Positions 12,172 through 24,500 of a stretch of 64,000 bases of DNA are shown here, piece by piece. The translations under genes and the position numbers were made by a program. The notes under the pieces were generated by a model. It saw nothing but the letters and a program-made list of their open reading frames with translations, ran no database searches and was not told the origin of the DNA. This DNA comes from Tausonia pullulans (Eukaryota > Basidiomycota > Tremellomycetes > Cystofilobasidiales > Mrakiaceae). The stretch covers positions 124,001-188,000 of the forward strand of contig OX637629.1 in assembly GCA_951802195.1 (NCBI GenBank), written 5' to 3'. The first letter of the stretch is position 1. Each line of letters starts with the position of its first letter.

Positions 12172-12806
12172 ATGATGGTGGCCAAAGTCAAGAGCGTGAG
12201 TAGCGGGGCCGTCCTTGGGCTCAGCCTTCTCTAGCTCGCTGCGCGCCCAGTGAGTCTCCTACCTCCTCAACGACCCCCTCTGCTCCGACACTCAACCTGG
12301 TCAGATGCTCGCATTGTGCTTCCACAGCGGCGCGTGAGGTCTCAGCGATGCCAGGACCAAGGGCTCTGCCTCGAAAATGAGAGAGGGCTACATCCCCTCA
12401 GATTGGAGTCATCACCCGGCGCGACGTCAAGATGGGCCGCTTCGTGTCTTGTGAGGATGGCTGGAGGAACGCCATTTGCGCGCACAAGAAACATGGCGAG
12501 CTCCTGAACTGGATTTTTGTGGAGGAGGATGGTCGCCGAGTGCTCATTTGCGAGGTTGACAGTCGACCCAAGACTCCCATCCTTCTATAAGCGTTTGTTC
12601 TCTCTTTTATGCGCGTCGTGCACAGTCTATTTCCCTGACCGAGATGTCCCCCTCTCACTGTTCACGCCTGGACCACATGCCTCACGTCATCTAAACCCTC
12701 GTTGTCACAGAAGGACCCGGACCTGACCCTTACTTCCAGCGGATGGGAGCCGAGTGACAGTCGATGCATGGGCACAGGAGGTTCCGAGGCCGAGTTCGCG
12801 CTTTGA
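12172..12806 (+). CDS. Small unrecognised spliced gene
   Basis: I do not recognise the product. The best-supported part is exon 12402-12554, exactly 51 codons open between a CAG acceptor and a GT donor in phase 0 (GVITRRDVKMGRFVSCEDGW then NAICAHKKHGELLNWIFVEE). It joins in phase to exon 12711-12806 (KDPDLTLTSSGWEPSDSR...), which ends in TGA. The start is probably ATG 12172 or 12175 (MMVAKVKS, donor at 12196). The link from there to 12402 is unclear. Direct splicing, or a 6-nt exon CGGCGC at 12328-12333, both keep frame; a further 15-nt exon (12235-12249) would need a 39-nt intron, which is shorter than usual. The product would be about 90-97 residues, soluble, with 4 Cys. Exon coding is fairly convincing; the 5' structure is not. 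Confidence 0.42.
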
Positions 12807-14007
12807 ACTTGCCATATGAGCCACAACCACCCATCTCGTCTACCTTGCAGTTCGAGACGACTGGCAAGTTTACGCGTATCCTGTATTCATCCAGCTCCTC
12901 GCGCCTACGACAGAGCTTTATCAAGGGCCGCCGGACCCCCTCGTCTGTCCTCTCCAATGAGCTCGTAATCCCCACCTCAGTCTGTCTCTCAACGCTTGTT
13001 TTGACGATATCTCGCTCAGTATCTGGCACACTGTCCCTCTCTTATCCTAATACAATTGCCTAGCACGCCTTCAAGCCTAACCCCTCGCTCGGTAACACCC
13101 TCTCTTTTGCACCTACTCTCATGCTCCTCAGCTATTTGACAACACCCATGAAAACAGACGAGCATCGACCTCGACGACAGACTAGAATAACATTCCGGCA
13201 ATGGTCCCCTGCTCCAACTTTTGCACCGTCGACCGGTTCCAGTGAAGATTGTCCCTTTTCTCTCCTTCATCCCTGCCCTTGGTTCCTTTTGTCTCTGGCG
13301 TCGATGGTGCCGACTCCTCCTTCCCCTTTCCGCCTCGCCACCCTTCCAGCAGCGCCTCAACATGTCACCCGGTACCAACCCTCGCTCAATATCAATCGCT
13401 CGTTTTTCGTATCCATTCCTCCGCCTATGCTCCAGTTTCGACCGCAACCCACGCCGAATAAGTAACAAGTGTCGACCGCGCCTTCGGACGGAACGGCGTA
13501 GATGACCGAGGCGGATGGAGCGACGTGGTGCTTCAAGCAGACATCTGCTACATGAAAGATGCCGAAAAGAACCTCACAGAGAGTACACGAAGAAGCGCAG
13601 CTCAGTCACGACATGACAGGTCCATGCATTCCCTTCTCTCGGAAGAGAAGACGGCTTCCGCCGACGACCCTTTCCTGTACTCTCCCCCAACTACTACCAC
13701 TCCCCTCCCTTGTCAGCTTCATTAACGCTTGCTCCGTTCCTCTCTCTTCTCCTCGACACTTGGACGTCCCGCTACCGTCTGGCCTCGAGTGGCAAGCTTC
13801 ACCTACTCGCTTCCCTCCCTCCCTCTGCTTCTTGACATCCATCCTCCCACCACGACGTCCGTCCTCCGAACCACCTTCCTTCGCGGACCTCGCCGGTCCT
13901 TCCCTCGTCTTGTCGGGCTAGCTCCCACCATCTTTCAGCCACGACGGTTCCTCGCATCGCTCTCCCCCGTCCAGCCGGCGCTCCATACCCGCCCACCCAT
14001 CACGCGG
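12807..14007. other. Intergenic region upstream of phytochelatin synthase
   Basis: CT-rich DNA with only short, unconvincing frames. The frame of the phytochelatin synthase exon stays open upstream of its ATG back to about 13729 and reads like a basic, Ser/Arg-rich presequence. It contains no ATG, so it would be translated only from a non-AUG start or an unseen upstream exon. Confidence 0.45.
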
Positions 14008-15539
14008 ATGCTCTCCGAGACGAGCTTTTACAAGCGGCCTCTCCCGGCGCAATGCGTCTCGTTCAGCAGTGACGAGGGCAAGCGCATATTTTCGGCAGCC
14101 CTCGCAGAGGGCAACATGGACACGTACTTCCTCCTCGCCGGCCAGTTTCTCACCCAGGCCGACCCGGCATTCTGCGGTCTCGCGACGCTGTGCATGATCC
14201 TGAACGCGCTCGAGGTGGATCCTCAGCGTGAGTTGTCGACGAGTTCTGTCTCACCTTCAAAGATCGGAAACGAGTCTGCTAACGAGAGTGTTGCTCCAGG
14301 CGTGTGGAAGGGTCCGTGGAGGTGCGAGTCCTTGGCGGGTCGCAGCCGTTGTATTCTTCGCTGATCATTTCCTCCAACTGTCCGCAGATGGTACGAGCAG
14401 TCAATGCTCGACTGCTGCCGACCCCTCAGCGCCGTCGCCTCGGTTGGCATCACGTTGTCCGAGTTTGGTTGTCTCGCGCGATGCAATGGTCTCCAGGCCG
14501 ACATATACTCGCCGCTCCTCACCCACTCGGACGCCGAGAAGGCCGAGGCGTTCGACCGGTTCAAGAGGGACCTTAAGGAGGCCTCGAGGGGGACGAAGAT
14601 GATGGCGCTCGCGTACAGTCGAAAGAGCTTGGGTCAGACGGGGGACGGCCACTTTAGTCCTGTCGGCGGCTACGCAGAGAAGGAGGGGATGGTGAGTAGG
14701 CAACCAAGCTCTTGTCTTTTAGACGCAACTTGCTGATCTTCCGCCTCTAGGTTCTCATCTTGGACATCGCCCGTTTCAAGGTGAGGTTGAGAACGCTGTG
14801 CTGCTCTTTGTTCTCCGGCTGATGGCCCTCTTATCCAGTACCCGGCGTACTGGGTCACTGTCGAGGACGCGTTCGAGAGTATGTTTCCTCTCGACAAGGC
14901 AACGGGCCAGCCTCGGTGAGTTGAGCTTGATAGGAACGACTGGCACACACTCCACCTGACCGTTTTCCTTATACGCGGTCCAGAGGCTACGCCATGCTCT
15001 CTTTGCTCCCCGCCTCGGACCCCATGTCGCTCTCATCCCCCCTCTCGCTCAGCTCCCTCACCCTCAACAAATCCTCCTGGGCGTCCCTCTCTTCGTCCCT
15101 CAAGAAGACTCTCCTTGCCACATCCCTCCGAGCGACGTCCAAGGCTGAGCTTTTTGCCTCGCTCTTGGCGCAGCTCTCCACTCTCCCCATTAAGCCTCTT
15201 ACGCCACGAATGAGAGACTCAGATGCAGCTCAGTCGGCAATTCTTTCCCGCCTTCTCGCTTGCATCCGCGAATCGGCAGCTCTTCCCACCGAGACACCAG
15301 AGTCGCTCAACCCACTTTTCCTCCTGGCCTACCTCTCCCTGAGCGAGGCTCAGACGGCTCTACCGCCTCATCTCCGCGAGGAGGTCACCCGCATCATCGC
15401 CGATGCCACGCGCGCTGGCGGGGAGGAGCTCGAGCGCGAGCTGAGGGTCCTCACGATGCAGCTAAGCGCGCTCGGCGAGTGCTGTCGGGACGAAGGGGAG
15501 AAGGGCAAGGAGTGCGGGTGCAAGTCGGGAGGTTGCTAG
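14008..15539 (+). CDS. Phytochelatin synthase (glutathione gamma-glutamylcysteinyltransferase)
   Basis: The enzyme makes phytochelatins, (gamma-Glu-Cys)n-Gly, from glutathione upon heavy-metal exposure; it is a papain-like dipeptidyl transpeptidase. The catalytic N-domain is complete: SFYKRPLPA, the nucleophile Cys in [38 protein letters not shown], the catalytic His in [15 protein letters not shown], and the catalytic Asp in [16 protein letters not shown]. Six exons fit in phase: 14008-14227, 14300-14321 (22 nt), 14388-14691, 14751-14780 (30 nt), 14839-14915 and 14984-15539. They give 402 residues. The C-terminal half is variable, as usual, and ends in a Cys-rich tail ([19 protein letters not shown]) fitting metal sensing. 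The first in-frame ATG is 14008. The family is known in plants, nematodes, Schizosaccharomyces and scattered other fungi. Confidence 0.93.
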
Positions 15540-15615
15540 ATTGATTTTCATGGACTAGGTTTGGGCAGGGCGAAACACAGAGAGAGCATCGAATCACAGG
15601 CAGGCAGCCCCCGGA

Positions 15616-17789
15616 TCATTCGCCATCCTCGAGCTCCATGTCGCTTCCCTCACCAAGCAGCTCCTTGATCCCCTGAGCCGACTCAGTGGTTGCCGGCTCA
15701 TCGGGCCGCCTCAATTCCTGCTTGCGAGACCCCTCGCCCTCGTCTCCTCTCGGCGCAGACCGCTCCCGCTCCCGGCTGTCCTCGCGAGCCCTATGGCCAA
15801 AGCCCTCACGCCTCCTCGGAGATCTCGAGCGCGACCTCTCACGCGGCTGGTGGTGCCGGTCCCTCTCGCGGTCCTCGTCGTCACGCCTCCTCGACGGGTA
15901 AGACGGCGCCCTCCCACCTCCATTGCCACTGCCACGGACAAAGTCCTTGTCAATCGAGCCGCGCGCCATGTCGTGTTGCCATGTGTCGCCGAGTCGGGGC
16001 CCAGAACGTTGGTGGGGCGGCGCTTGACGATGGGCGTGAGCACGCTGGACGTAGGAAGGTAGGTCTGGGACTCGGCTTGAGTTCTCCGTGAAGCGCATGG
16101 CACCACGTCCTGAGGGGAAGCGGCAATCGTCAGTGCCTGTCTATGCGCAAGAGAGGAGTAGATCCTCGCTGCGCACCCTTGTACCTGACTGCCCCCGTGT
16201 CGCCCCTCGCCTCCCTCTCGGCTTTCTCCTCCTCCTCCCTCTTCAGCCTCCGTCTCAGCTCCTCCAACTCGACCTTCTTCCTCTCGGCCTCCTTCTCCCT
16301 GTCCTCCCTCTCGAGCCTCGCATCAATCTCTGCGTCCGTCTCCTCGCGTTCACCACGTCCCGCGGGCCCGTCTCCACCGTCTCGGTGGCTCTTCTTGTCC
16401 TTTTTGGACGACTTCTTATCCTTTTTGGAGCGCTTCTTGTCCTTCTTCGACTTGGACTTGCGTCGTTGCCGACGGTCGTCCTCCGAGTCCGAGTCTGAGT
16501 CAGAGAAGGAGGAGGAGGAGGAGATGGAGGATCGACGCTTCGACTTGCGCTTCCGGCGCGGGGCAGACGATGTGGACGAGGCTGAGGAGAAGGACGAGAC
16601 AGAGTCACGCCGGCCACCACGGCGGGGCGGGGGCGAAGCCGAGCGCGAGCGGGCTAGGTACGATTTGTCCCAGAATCGCGTCAGCACCCGTATATGTCTC
16701 TGCGTGAAGAAGAGAAAAAAGAGGCCCGGCCAGGGAGGAGGGGATGACTAACAATCATGAGGAGCCGGCTTCGCACGCTGCTGCAGTTCCAGCTCCCCGC
16801 ATCGGCTGATCCGGACGGGCTCCAAAGGGCGATCCTTAGCATCAGTAGGGATGCTCTCGATGGCTTGAATGTGCTCGAAGCCTGAGACGACACGGCCGAA
16901 GACGACGTGCTATGAATGGGGAGAAGGGCGAGGTCTCAGGGAACAGCATCGCAAGGAAAGAAAGCGGGAGAATGAAGATGACGGACCTTGCCGTTCAGGT
17001 GAGGGGCGGCCGCGAGAGTGATGAAGAATTGGGAACCGTTGGTGTTGGGACCCTTGTTTGCCATGACGAGGAGCCTGGAGACATATGAGCAGGAGGAAGG
17101 GCGAGGCGACGCGTCAGGTTCGGGACGACGCGTTGGGTCCGTCCGGCGGTCGTCCTTGGACACTTACCCTTCCTTGTCCACGGGCGTGATAAGATCCTCG
17201 TCATCAAACATGCCGCCATCTGCCAGCGTGTGTGCGTGAGCCAACCAGTTCTATGCGACGTAGGAAGCCTCGGGATACTCACAGATACTCTCGCCTCCCT
17301 TGCCGTTGCCGAGTGTATGGTCGCCTCCCTGGATCATGAAGGACGCTGACGGAGAATATCCCATCAGAACTCGAGGCCAAGAACACGCAACCAGGCGGGA
17401 GAACACACGAATGACGCGGTGAAAGATCGAGTTGGCGTAGGTGAGAGGCGCGCCCGAGACGGTCGACTTCCCGGCGGCTCCCGTGCACAGGAGGCGGAAG
17501 CTGAGGATGGAGAAGGGTCAACTCAAGCTCGCTAGCTTCGCTTGCTTGGGTCAGACTCACTTCTCAACGGTCCGGGGCGCAGATGAGACAAAGAGTTCAA
17601 ACACAACACTGGAGACGGGCACGCGACGATCGGGGTCAGCTCTGCGAGAAACGCGTGCGACGGGTCGAGCGGCGGGGCTGCCAGCTGGGAGCGGGTCAGC
17701 TGGCGGCCAGTGGTGGCGAGGGCGACTCACCGGCCGAGGGGCTTGTCGTGGATGGAGATCTCCATAAAGACGCGGGGGTTAGGCGCCAT
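15616..17789 (-). CDS. SR-type nuclear cyclophilin (peptidyl-prolyl isomerase)
   Basis: This is a peptidyl-prolyl cis-trans isomerase with an Arg/Ser-rich tail, a type linked to spliceosomes and Pol II (PPIG/SRCyp-like). The cyclophilin domain is spread over many short exons: [100 protein letters not shown] and [20 protein letters not shown]. The active-site Arg (FHRVI), FMIQGGD and NGSQFF are kept. Exons start at 17789 and 17608, with donors at 17731 and 17561. After AAKPAPHD-type linker sequence, exon about 16640-16170 holds the SR/Lys/Asp-Ser-rich region and an acidic-basic coiled coil. The last exon (to 15616) begins [10 protein letters not shown], a conserved join, and ends in RS repeats with an acidic tail. 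Nuclear location is inferred from the tail. Confidence 0.9.
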
Positions 17790-18400
17790 GCTGGGCAGAG
17801 AATCGCGAGGTGTTGGTGGTCGTCGAAGGAAGACGGCCACTTCTCCCTCGACTTCCTCGCGTCGCCCGTCCTGCTGATGTGTCCTGTTGCCTAGGACGAC
17901 GCGACCTCAGATTCTTGCGCAGAGGATGAGATCATATGAAGCGCACATAGCTGGAGAATAGTGAAAGCGAGTCTTAGATGTGCTATGCGGCTTAGCTCTT
18001 CCGGCTCCACAGTAGCCACGGCCGTAAAACCACTAGGATTGGGCAAGGACGAACCAAAGACATATTTTGGAGCTCTTCAAAGGATATCAGAATGAAATCA
18101 TTAACTGTCATCCTAGAAATGCGGACATTAACGTAGAGATGGGCGGGCAACGATGCTCGTCTACTTTTCGAGGAGACGCGTCCTGAGTTACCGGCCAGCC
18201 ATCACCTATTCCTCCAGTCTGCCAGACGGACACCACTATCCGCACATCTATCGCTCTCAGAGCAACACACAAATCGTAGGCCCCGAGTTTCCTATATCTG
18301 ATGCGCCTTCCACAAAGGTAAGCAGGGCTCTATTGACGCTTTTACGACCGCCCGGCCTCCTCCGACAGGCGAACCACAGCTCTCGCTTCGTCTTTTCGCC
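17790..18400. other. Divergent promoter region
   Basis: About 600 bases between the divergent cyclophilin and Ca3427-like genes. It is relatively AT-rich around 17900-18110 compared with its surroundings. I see no gene or repeat. Confidence 0.5.
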
Positions 18401-19923
18401 ATGTCTTCCCCCGTCCTTAAGATTGGCTACGTCCCGGAGCACTTCTCGTATGTAGTCTGTTCTTCCCTTTTGACTTTCATCTCATCAGTCACCGTTGACA
18501 CGTCTGTTCGTGCCACCAGCTCCCCTCTCCTCCAGCTTGCCGCCGTCGATGGCGGCAAGACGTTTACCCTCGTCTCATGCCCCGCCGGGACGGGCCAGAT
18601 GATCCAACGGCTCACCGATGGCGAGATCGACGTGTCCATGTGGGTGGAGCGAGCGTCCGAATGGAGTTCGCGCGCGTTCCTACTGGGCTGACAACGTACG
18701 TCGCGTGGCCGCGTCGGCGTCTTCTTCAGTGCTCTCACCGAGTCGCTCATCGCGGGCATCGTCAAGGGCTCCAAGGCATACAAGATGATCGGCTCCTATG
18801 TCAAGACGCCTCTTCGCTGGTGGGTTTCATTCGCATTGAGAATGAAGGGGGAGAGAGGGAGAGAGGGAGAGTGACTGACGGTGTTCGCGTCACCTTGCCT
18901 GTCTATGTTCGAGATAGGGCCGTGAGCGCTGGCAAAGACACTAAGTTCAAGTCCATCGCCGACCTTCGTGGAGAGACGATCGGTATCTCTCGGATCGGAA
19001 GGTGAGCGCGGAAAAGCGAGCTGGCTGCCACCGGAACGTCCTCCCCTGACCTGCCTTTCTGCCCGCCTCCCTAGCGGATCCCAGGTCCGTCGCAGTCCGT
19101 TTTGACATTGTTGAAGACAAGCTGAACATATTGCCTCGCCAACCAGCAAATGGCCAAGGTCATGGCCATCCAGCAGGGCTGGACGACGCCCAAGGGCGAG
19201 CCAGAGGAGATGAAGTTTGAGGGTTCGTCCGCGCGCTCGGTGGCCCGTCGTCGATGTTTTCGCCAAACCGTTGACATGTTCCTTTCTTCAGTATGCGAGA
19301 CCTTCCGCCGCCTCCGCGAGTCTGTCAACGATGGGAGCAGCGCCGCCTTTGTGAGTGGTTGTCTCACCGCCACCATGTTGACCTTGGCACTCACCCGCAC
19401 TTCCTTCCAATTTAAGATGTGGGAGTGGTATACCACCAAGCCATACCTCAACGAGGAGGGCCTTGGCCTTCGCTTCATCGGTCATGTCGACACCCCTTGG
19501 CCGTCGTGGGCGATCGTGAGTCCTGTCCTCCTCTTTCCCCTCCTCCTCGCCCATCCTTGTCACTCGACACAGCTCACTTATAACTATCTCTCCGACCAGG
19601 CCGCCACTACCTCAACCCTCTCCACCCCTTCCGGCCGATCCTCCCTCCGGACCTTCCTTTCGTCCCTCCAATCCAAAGTCAGGCAGTTCGACTCCCCCGC
19701 CTCGCGCGCCTCGTCCAACATCGAGTTCATTGCCCAGGAGTTCGGCTACCCTCGGGAGGACATCATCGCTTGGCTTGAGACGGTCGGTTACTTTGGGGAG
19801 CTGGAGGGGATGGATGAGGCGATGATCAGGGATACGCTGGATACGCTGGAGAAGGCGGGGGTGGTGAGGAAGCCCGAGGGAGGATGGACTGTGAAGGGAG
19901 AAATTCTGGCGTCGCTTGACTGA
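18401..19923 (+). CDS. Ca3427-like periplasmic-binding-fold protein (SsuA/Thi5 superfamily)
   Basis: A cytosolic protein with a type-2 periplasmic binding fold, of the group typified by Candida Ca3427, related to bacterial ABC substrate-binding proteins. Its ligand and role are unknown. Motifs: MSSPVLKIGYVPEHFSSPLL, CPAGTGQMIQRLTDGEIDVS, IALTESLIAGIVKGSKAYKM, DLRGETIGISRIGSGSQ, MWEWYTTKPYLNEEGLGLRF and IEFIAQEFGYPREDIIAWLE. Exons are 18401-18447, 18520-18639, 18730-18819, 18918-19001, 19075-19084, 19147 to about 19221, about 19293-19350, about 19418-19516 and about 19601-19923. The fifth exon is only 10 nt (C GGA TCC CAG) but keeps frame and supplies GSQ of the conserved S-G-S motif. The C-terminus is an extended helical region. 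There is no signal peptide. Confidence 0.85.
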
Positions 19924-21516
19924 GACCGTGGACGATGGCGATGGATACCATGAGGAGATCTCGGAGACCCTGAATGGGATCGATCCCTTGTCTCATTGAG
20001 TGGACTGGGGCACCCTTCGGACCCGCCCGAGTTTGACTCACAATGCGGCGCGCAGGAGCAAATTGGACGGACGCTTCCGTCCCCGCAAGGCGCTGGCTGT
20101 CTTCACAAGTAGTAGGGTGCCTCTTCGTGAAAGAGGGTCTTTGCATTGCTGCTTTGGTGAGAGCGGCAGCGCGGTGAAAGTTTACCCGAGACATCCGCCT
20201 GTTGAGGCGCGCGCGCCGAGGCGGATGTATCGATGTTAGAGGCCGGACCGTTCCGAGAGAAAGGACAGGACCATCTCTTTCTTGACAGGGGTATATACAT
20301 GCCCATCCGACGTCACTCCTTTTCTTTCTCTCCGCCGGCTTGAGACTTGGGCTCGAACCTCCCCTCCCTTCCGCCCTCCTCCCTCCCCTCTCCCGCCCTC
20401 CGATCTTCCAGCGAACAAAGGAGAACGGAGCCCCCGCTTGAGCAGTCGACGTTGGAGACCAAACAGAAGCGAGAGCGGAAGAAGATGATGATGACTGCCA
20501 CCGCCATCGGAATCGATCGAAACGAAGGAGAGAAAATCGAAGGTGTTGATCGAGGACTCGGCGCCACCAATCGGCAGGTCGAGTGCGGAGGGTTTCCTGC
20601 TGCTACCGGCTTGTCCTCCCCCAACCAGCATCGCCTCGCATTCTCCCGTCTCCTTACACCAACGCCCGGCATCTCCCACGCCCGTATCCCCCTGAGCCGG
20701 CCTCAGACCCACCTGCGTCTTCTTCGTTTTTCCACTGCGGTCCGGCATCCCATCGCGCCATTCGGCCCGGCTCTCTCCCTCTCTCTCCCAGCGTCAACAA
20801 GAACCACCAAGAGAGGAGAATCGCCCGCCGTTGCCCATTGCCTGCCCTCGCCTAGCTCCACTCTGCCTGCTCGTTGTCAGTGTCTGCGTGCCTCATTTCC
20901 GAAACTCTGTCTTTCGCGTGCATGATGCTGACGTCGCACGCACCCGCGCACACTCTCCTTCTCCCTTTCTCTAGCTTCGCCGCGCCCTCGACGTCACACT
21001 GCACGCCCGTGACAACTCCCGACATCCCCCCAGCTGTCTCCACCCATCGACATCGAACGTCTCTGTCCTTCAAGCCAGCCCTCCCGCCCTCTCCGCTTCG
21101 GCCGGCCTCGACGGCGCTGCTCCTTAGCTCGGCTGAAGGACCTGCCCGCCCCCCCGCAGGTCAGTAGACCGACGAATGGCAGCATGTTCGGCTCCGTCTC
21201 CCTGTCCCCGTCGCCTCCCTAGCTCGACCCGACGGGGCGACGGCCCTCGCCGGTCGCGCGTGAAGCCACCGCCGGCAGGCAGGCGCTCGTCTTCGCCCCC
21301 CTTGCACATCTGGCTGATGGCTCCGCCCTTGCTTGCTCCTCTCTCTCTCCGTCCCTTCCTGTCTCTCTCCGCGATCTTGCCCCTGGCTGGGCCGCCCACC
21401 TCTCCTTCTCGCCTCCCGTGCCTTCCTCCCTGCGACGGTCAACCCCGCGCCCTGGGTCCATCCGACGTCCGACGCCCGTCCAGGTTCCCCCCCTCCCTTT
21501 CCCCTCTCTCCTTCAC
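19924..21516. other. Long 5' region of the RasGEF gene
   Basis: About 1.6 kb, very CT-rich from 20340 onwards. The longest frame (from 20347, about 190 codons) is Pro/Ser/Arg-rich without domain features and probably not real. Unspliced 5' leader or leader exons of the RasGEF gene may lie here. The RasGEF frame is open upstream of 21517 but begins with GTG at 21418. Confidence 0.4.
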
Positions 21517-24500
21517 ATGGACACACACGTCTCGTCCGTGGATCGGTCGACCACCCCTCAGCCCGTCGCGTCGTCGTCGTCGTCGACGACTTCGTCTTTC
21601 TCTCGGACATCCTCGAGCTCCTCGTCGCACCATCAGCACGGAGTCGGGGGGCCGTTGTCCTCTGTGGATCGGTCAACGCCGTTCAAGACGTTGTCGTCGT
21701 CGTCGTTCTCCTCCTCCTCCCATCCAGCCACGATGTCCTCCCACGTTGCCCAGCACGGGGGCGATGAGGACGAGGTGGAGGAGGAAGAAGTCGAGGTCGA
21801 GCTTGTCCGGGCCGAGCACGATTTCCAGGCGGCCGACAACCCGACGTATCTGACGTTTCGACAAGGCCAGGTCATCCGCGTCCTCACCAGGGACCCGAGC
21901 GGCTGGTGGGATGGCGAGCTCGAGCTCGAGAACAGACGAGGCTGGTTCCCTAGGTCGGTCGCCTTCCCTTCTTCCTCCTTTCGTCCGGTCCTGCCTGAGA
22001 GACACCTCCCTGGCTGCCGCCCGTCGGAGACTCGTCGGGGCCAGGGGCCCGGGGTTCGGTCTTCCTCTGGCTTCCCACGCGACTGACTTTCTCCTGCCTG
22101 CCCCCCTGTCTCCAGCAATTACGTCGTAGCGATCCCCCTTCCGTCCTCTTCCTCCGCCTTCTCGTCGCACGCGGCCTCCTCTGCCTCTCCTCGCGGCTCC
22201 TTGTTCTCGCACTCCACGTCGGCATCGGCATCGACGACGTCCTCATCTTCCTTTGTGGCGTCGTTGTTCTACGGCAACGAGAGCACCTCCCTCTCTCGGA
22301 GCAGCGGACATCGGCGACGGCATCCTTCCGACACGGAGAGTTTCAGCTCATCCCTGGCTGCGACGTCCGTTTCGACGACGTCCCACCATCGGCGTGAGTC
22401 CTCGGCGACGCCTCCCGCCTCGCTGAGACGAGCCAAAGCGGCCATGTTCACCCTCAACAGCAGTGAGAGCTCCTCCCCCACCTCGAGGAGACGTTCGCAC
22501 TCCGTCTCGGCGCAGACGGCGACCCCAACATCGGCCGCCGGAGACAGGACCTTACCGTCGCCATCGTCGAAGCTGGGAGCGGCGGAGACCGCCTTCATGG
22601 AGCCCATCGCTCATGCCATCTCGCTCCTCCAGAACGCGGTCCGCGCGAATCGGATAGCCGTGAGTTCCTCCTTCCGCCCACGCCTCCTCTTCCCCTCCCA
22701 CCCTTCCTTCACAGCATAGCGAGAGGCTGATCATACGTGTGTGCGACCGATCAATCCCACAGCACTTCCAACCCTCGACGGCCTGCGTCATCTCCTCGAT
22801 CCGCTCCGTTCTTTCCTCCACCGACTGCCTCACCAAGGACTCTCCGCCGCTCCGGAGATACCCGGCCCTTGCGAGGGAGAGGAAGCAGATCCTCGCGGAG
22901 CTGTCGAGGCTGGTTGCCCAGGCGAGGAGGGCGTCAGGCCCGCTTGTCGTTGATGATGTTGGCGAGGAGGAAGGGGCGAGAGAGAGGGAGACTCTGCAAA
23001 TGTTGGTGCTTGCGAGGAAGGTCGAGAGGCATGTGAGGGCGTTTCTAGCGGTGGCTGTCGAGTGCGAGATTGCCTTGCTGGACCCTAAAGATGGGGAGAC
23101 GGCGACGTCGGAGATGGAGGAGGAGGAGGAGGAGGAGGAGGAGGAGGAGGTGGTGGTGGTAGTGAGGGAGGCGCCCGCTTCCGAGGTGGAGCGGATTGAC
23201 GACGACAATGAGAGGACGTCGATGCCGTCTCACCTGGGAGGTGGTCTGTTTGGCTCGTCCAACCCAAGGCTTCAGGCGGCCTTTCGACAGCGAGGAGCGG
23301 CGCGCATCGCGTTGACGCGGCGCACGTCTCAGAGCATCGGTGATCTTCCGGTCGAGCGCAAATTTGCCTCCATCGCCGCCGAACCTACCATCTCAGCGTA
23401 CACCTCCTCGGATTCGTCGGACGTCGTCATCCGTTCCGGCTCGTCCTTGGCATCCCTCAGCAGCATGCCCCATGCATGTCATCTCCGTCACTCCCACCGC
23501 TTCGACTCGCTCGAATCCTCCTCCGGCCGCTCTTCTATGGATTCCTACGCCTCCTCGGCCCCGCCATCCCCCGTCCCGTTCAGCCCGATCCGACCCGACG
23601 CCCGCGGTCGGATCGATGCCCTCGTCGCCGCCAAAGCGGCCCATGAGCAGCTTCTCTCCCTTCTCGCAGCCTTCATAGGCCACATCCACGCCCACTCGTC
23701 CTCATCTCACCCATCGTCGCACGCCCACCTCCTCGATGTTGCTCGGGAGTGCATCGATGTCGTTCGCGCCCTGCTGGAGGTCGTCCAGGCTGTAACGGGG
23801 CATCAGGAGATCTCCCAGCTCAAGCCGGACGATGTGGCCGAGCTAGAGGAAGCTGCGGCCAGGCTATACGGAGCGACGGCGGACTTGGCGCTTGCGGCGG
23901 AGAGGGTGGCGGGGATGCCTTTCGCAACGAATGCGCTAGAGAGGGATGAGGCGGAGAGATCCAGGCTGTTGGAGGGCGCCACAGGAACGCTGAGGAGTGC
24001 GACGGAGTGTGTGGAGCTTGTGGGGAAATGCGTGGCTGGTCCGGCTGGAGAGTTGGATTGGGAGGTTTACCTTTCGCGCGCTGAGGGGCCTGATGAGTCA
24101 GCAACAGGCTTCCAGGCAGATGTCAACGGCGTCGACAGGGACGTGACTCCTCGTCGGAGGGACAGCAGTAAGTTCCCCGCGAGGCGGTCGGCGGACCAGC
24201 AATCGCTCTCGGCACTCGGTAGGCAGGCGACGGCTATCATGAGCCTGCGAAGCAAGTACGAGGAGGACCACATGGAGCGCATCGCCGCTGGGTCGGGGTC
24301 GGACGAGAGTCACATCGGTGGATATGATGGAGAGGAGGAGGAGGAGGAGGACCTGACAATTCAGCCGGGCAGGATGCGAAAATCGGCCTCGCTCCCGTCG
24401 ACGCCTGTGAAGGCTTCGACTTCGGCCTTGTTGTCGGCGTCCATGGCCTCCTTGTCAGGGGAGAATGCGGCGAGGCGCGACGCTTCATCGGCGGAGGCGT

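Noticed and set aside
13729-14007. Mitochondrial presequence for phytochelatin synthase
   Set aside because: The open frame begins with TTG and contains no ATG before 14008.
20347-20925. 190-codon plus-strand frame upstream of the RasGEF gene
   Set aside because: Composition is Ser/Pro/Arg with no domain, and no splice partners; typical of spurious frames in CT-rich leader DNA.
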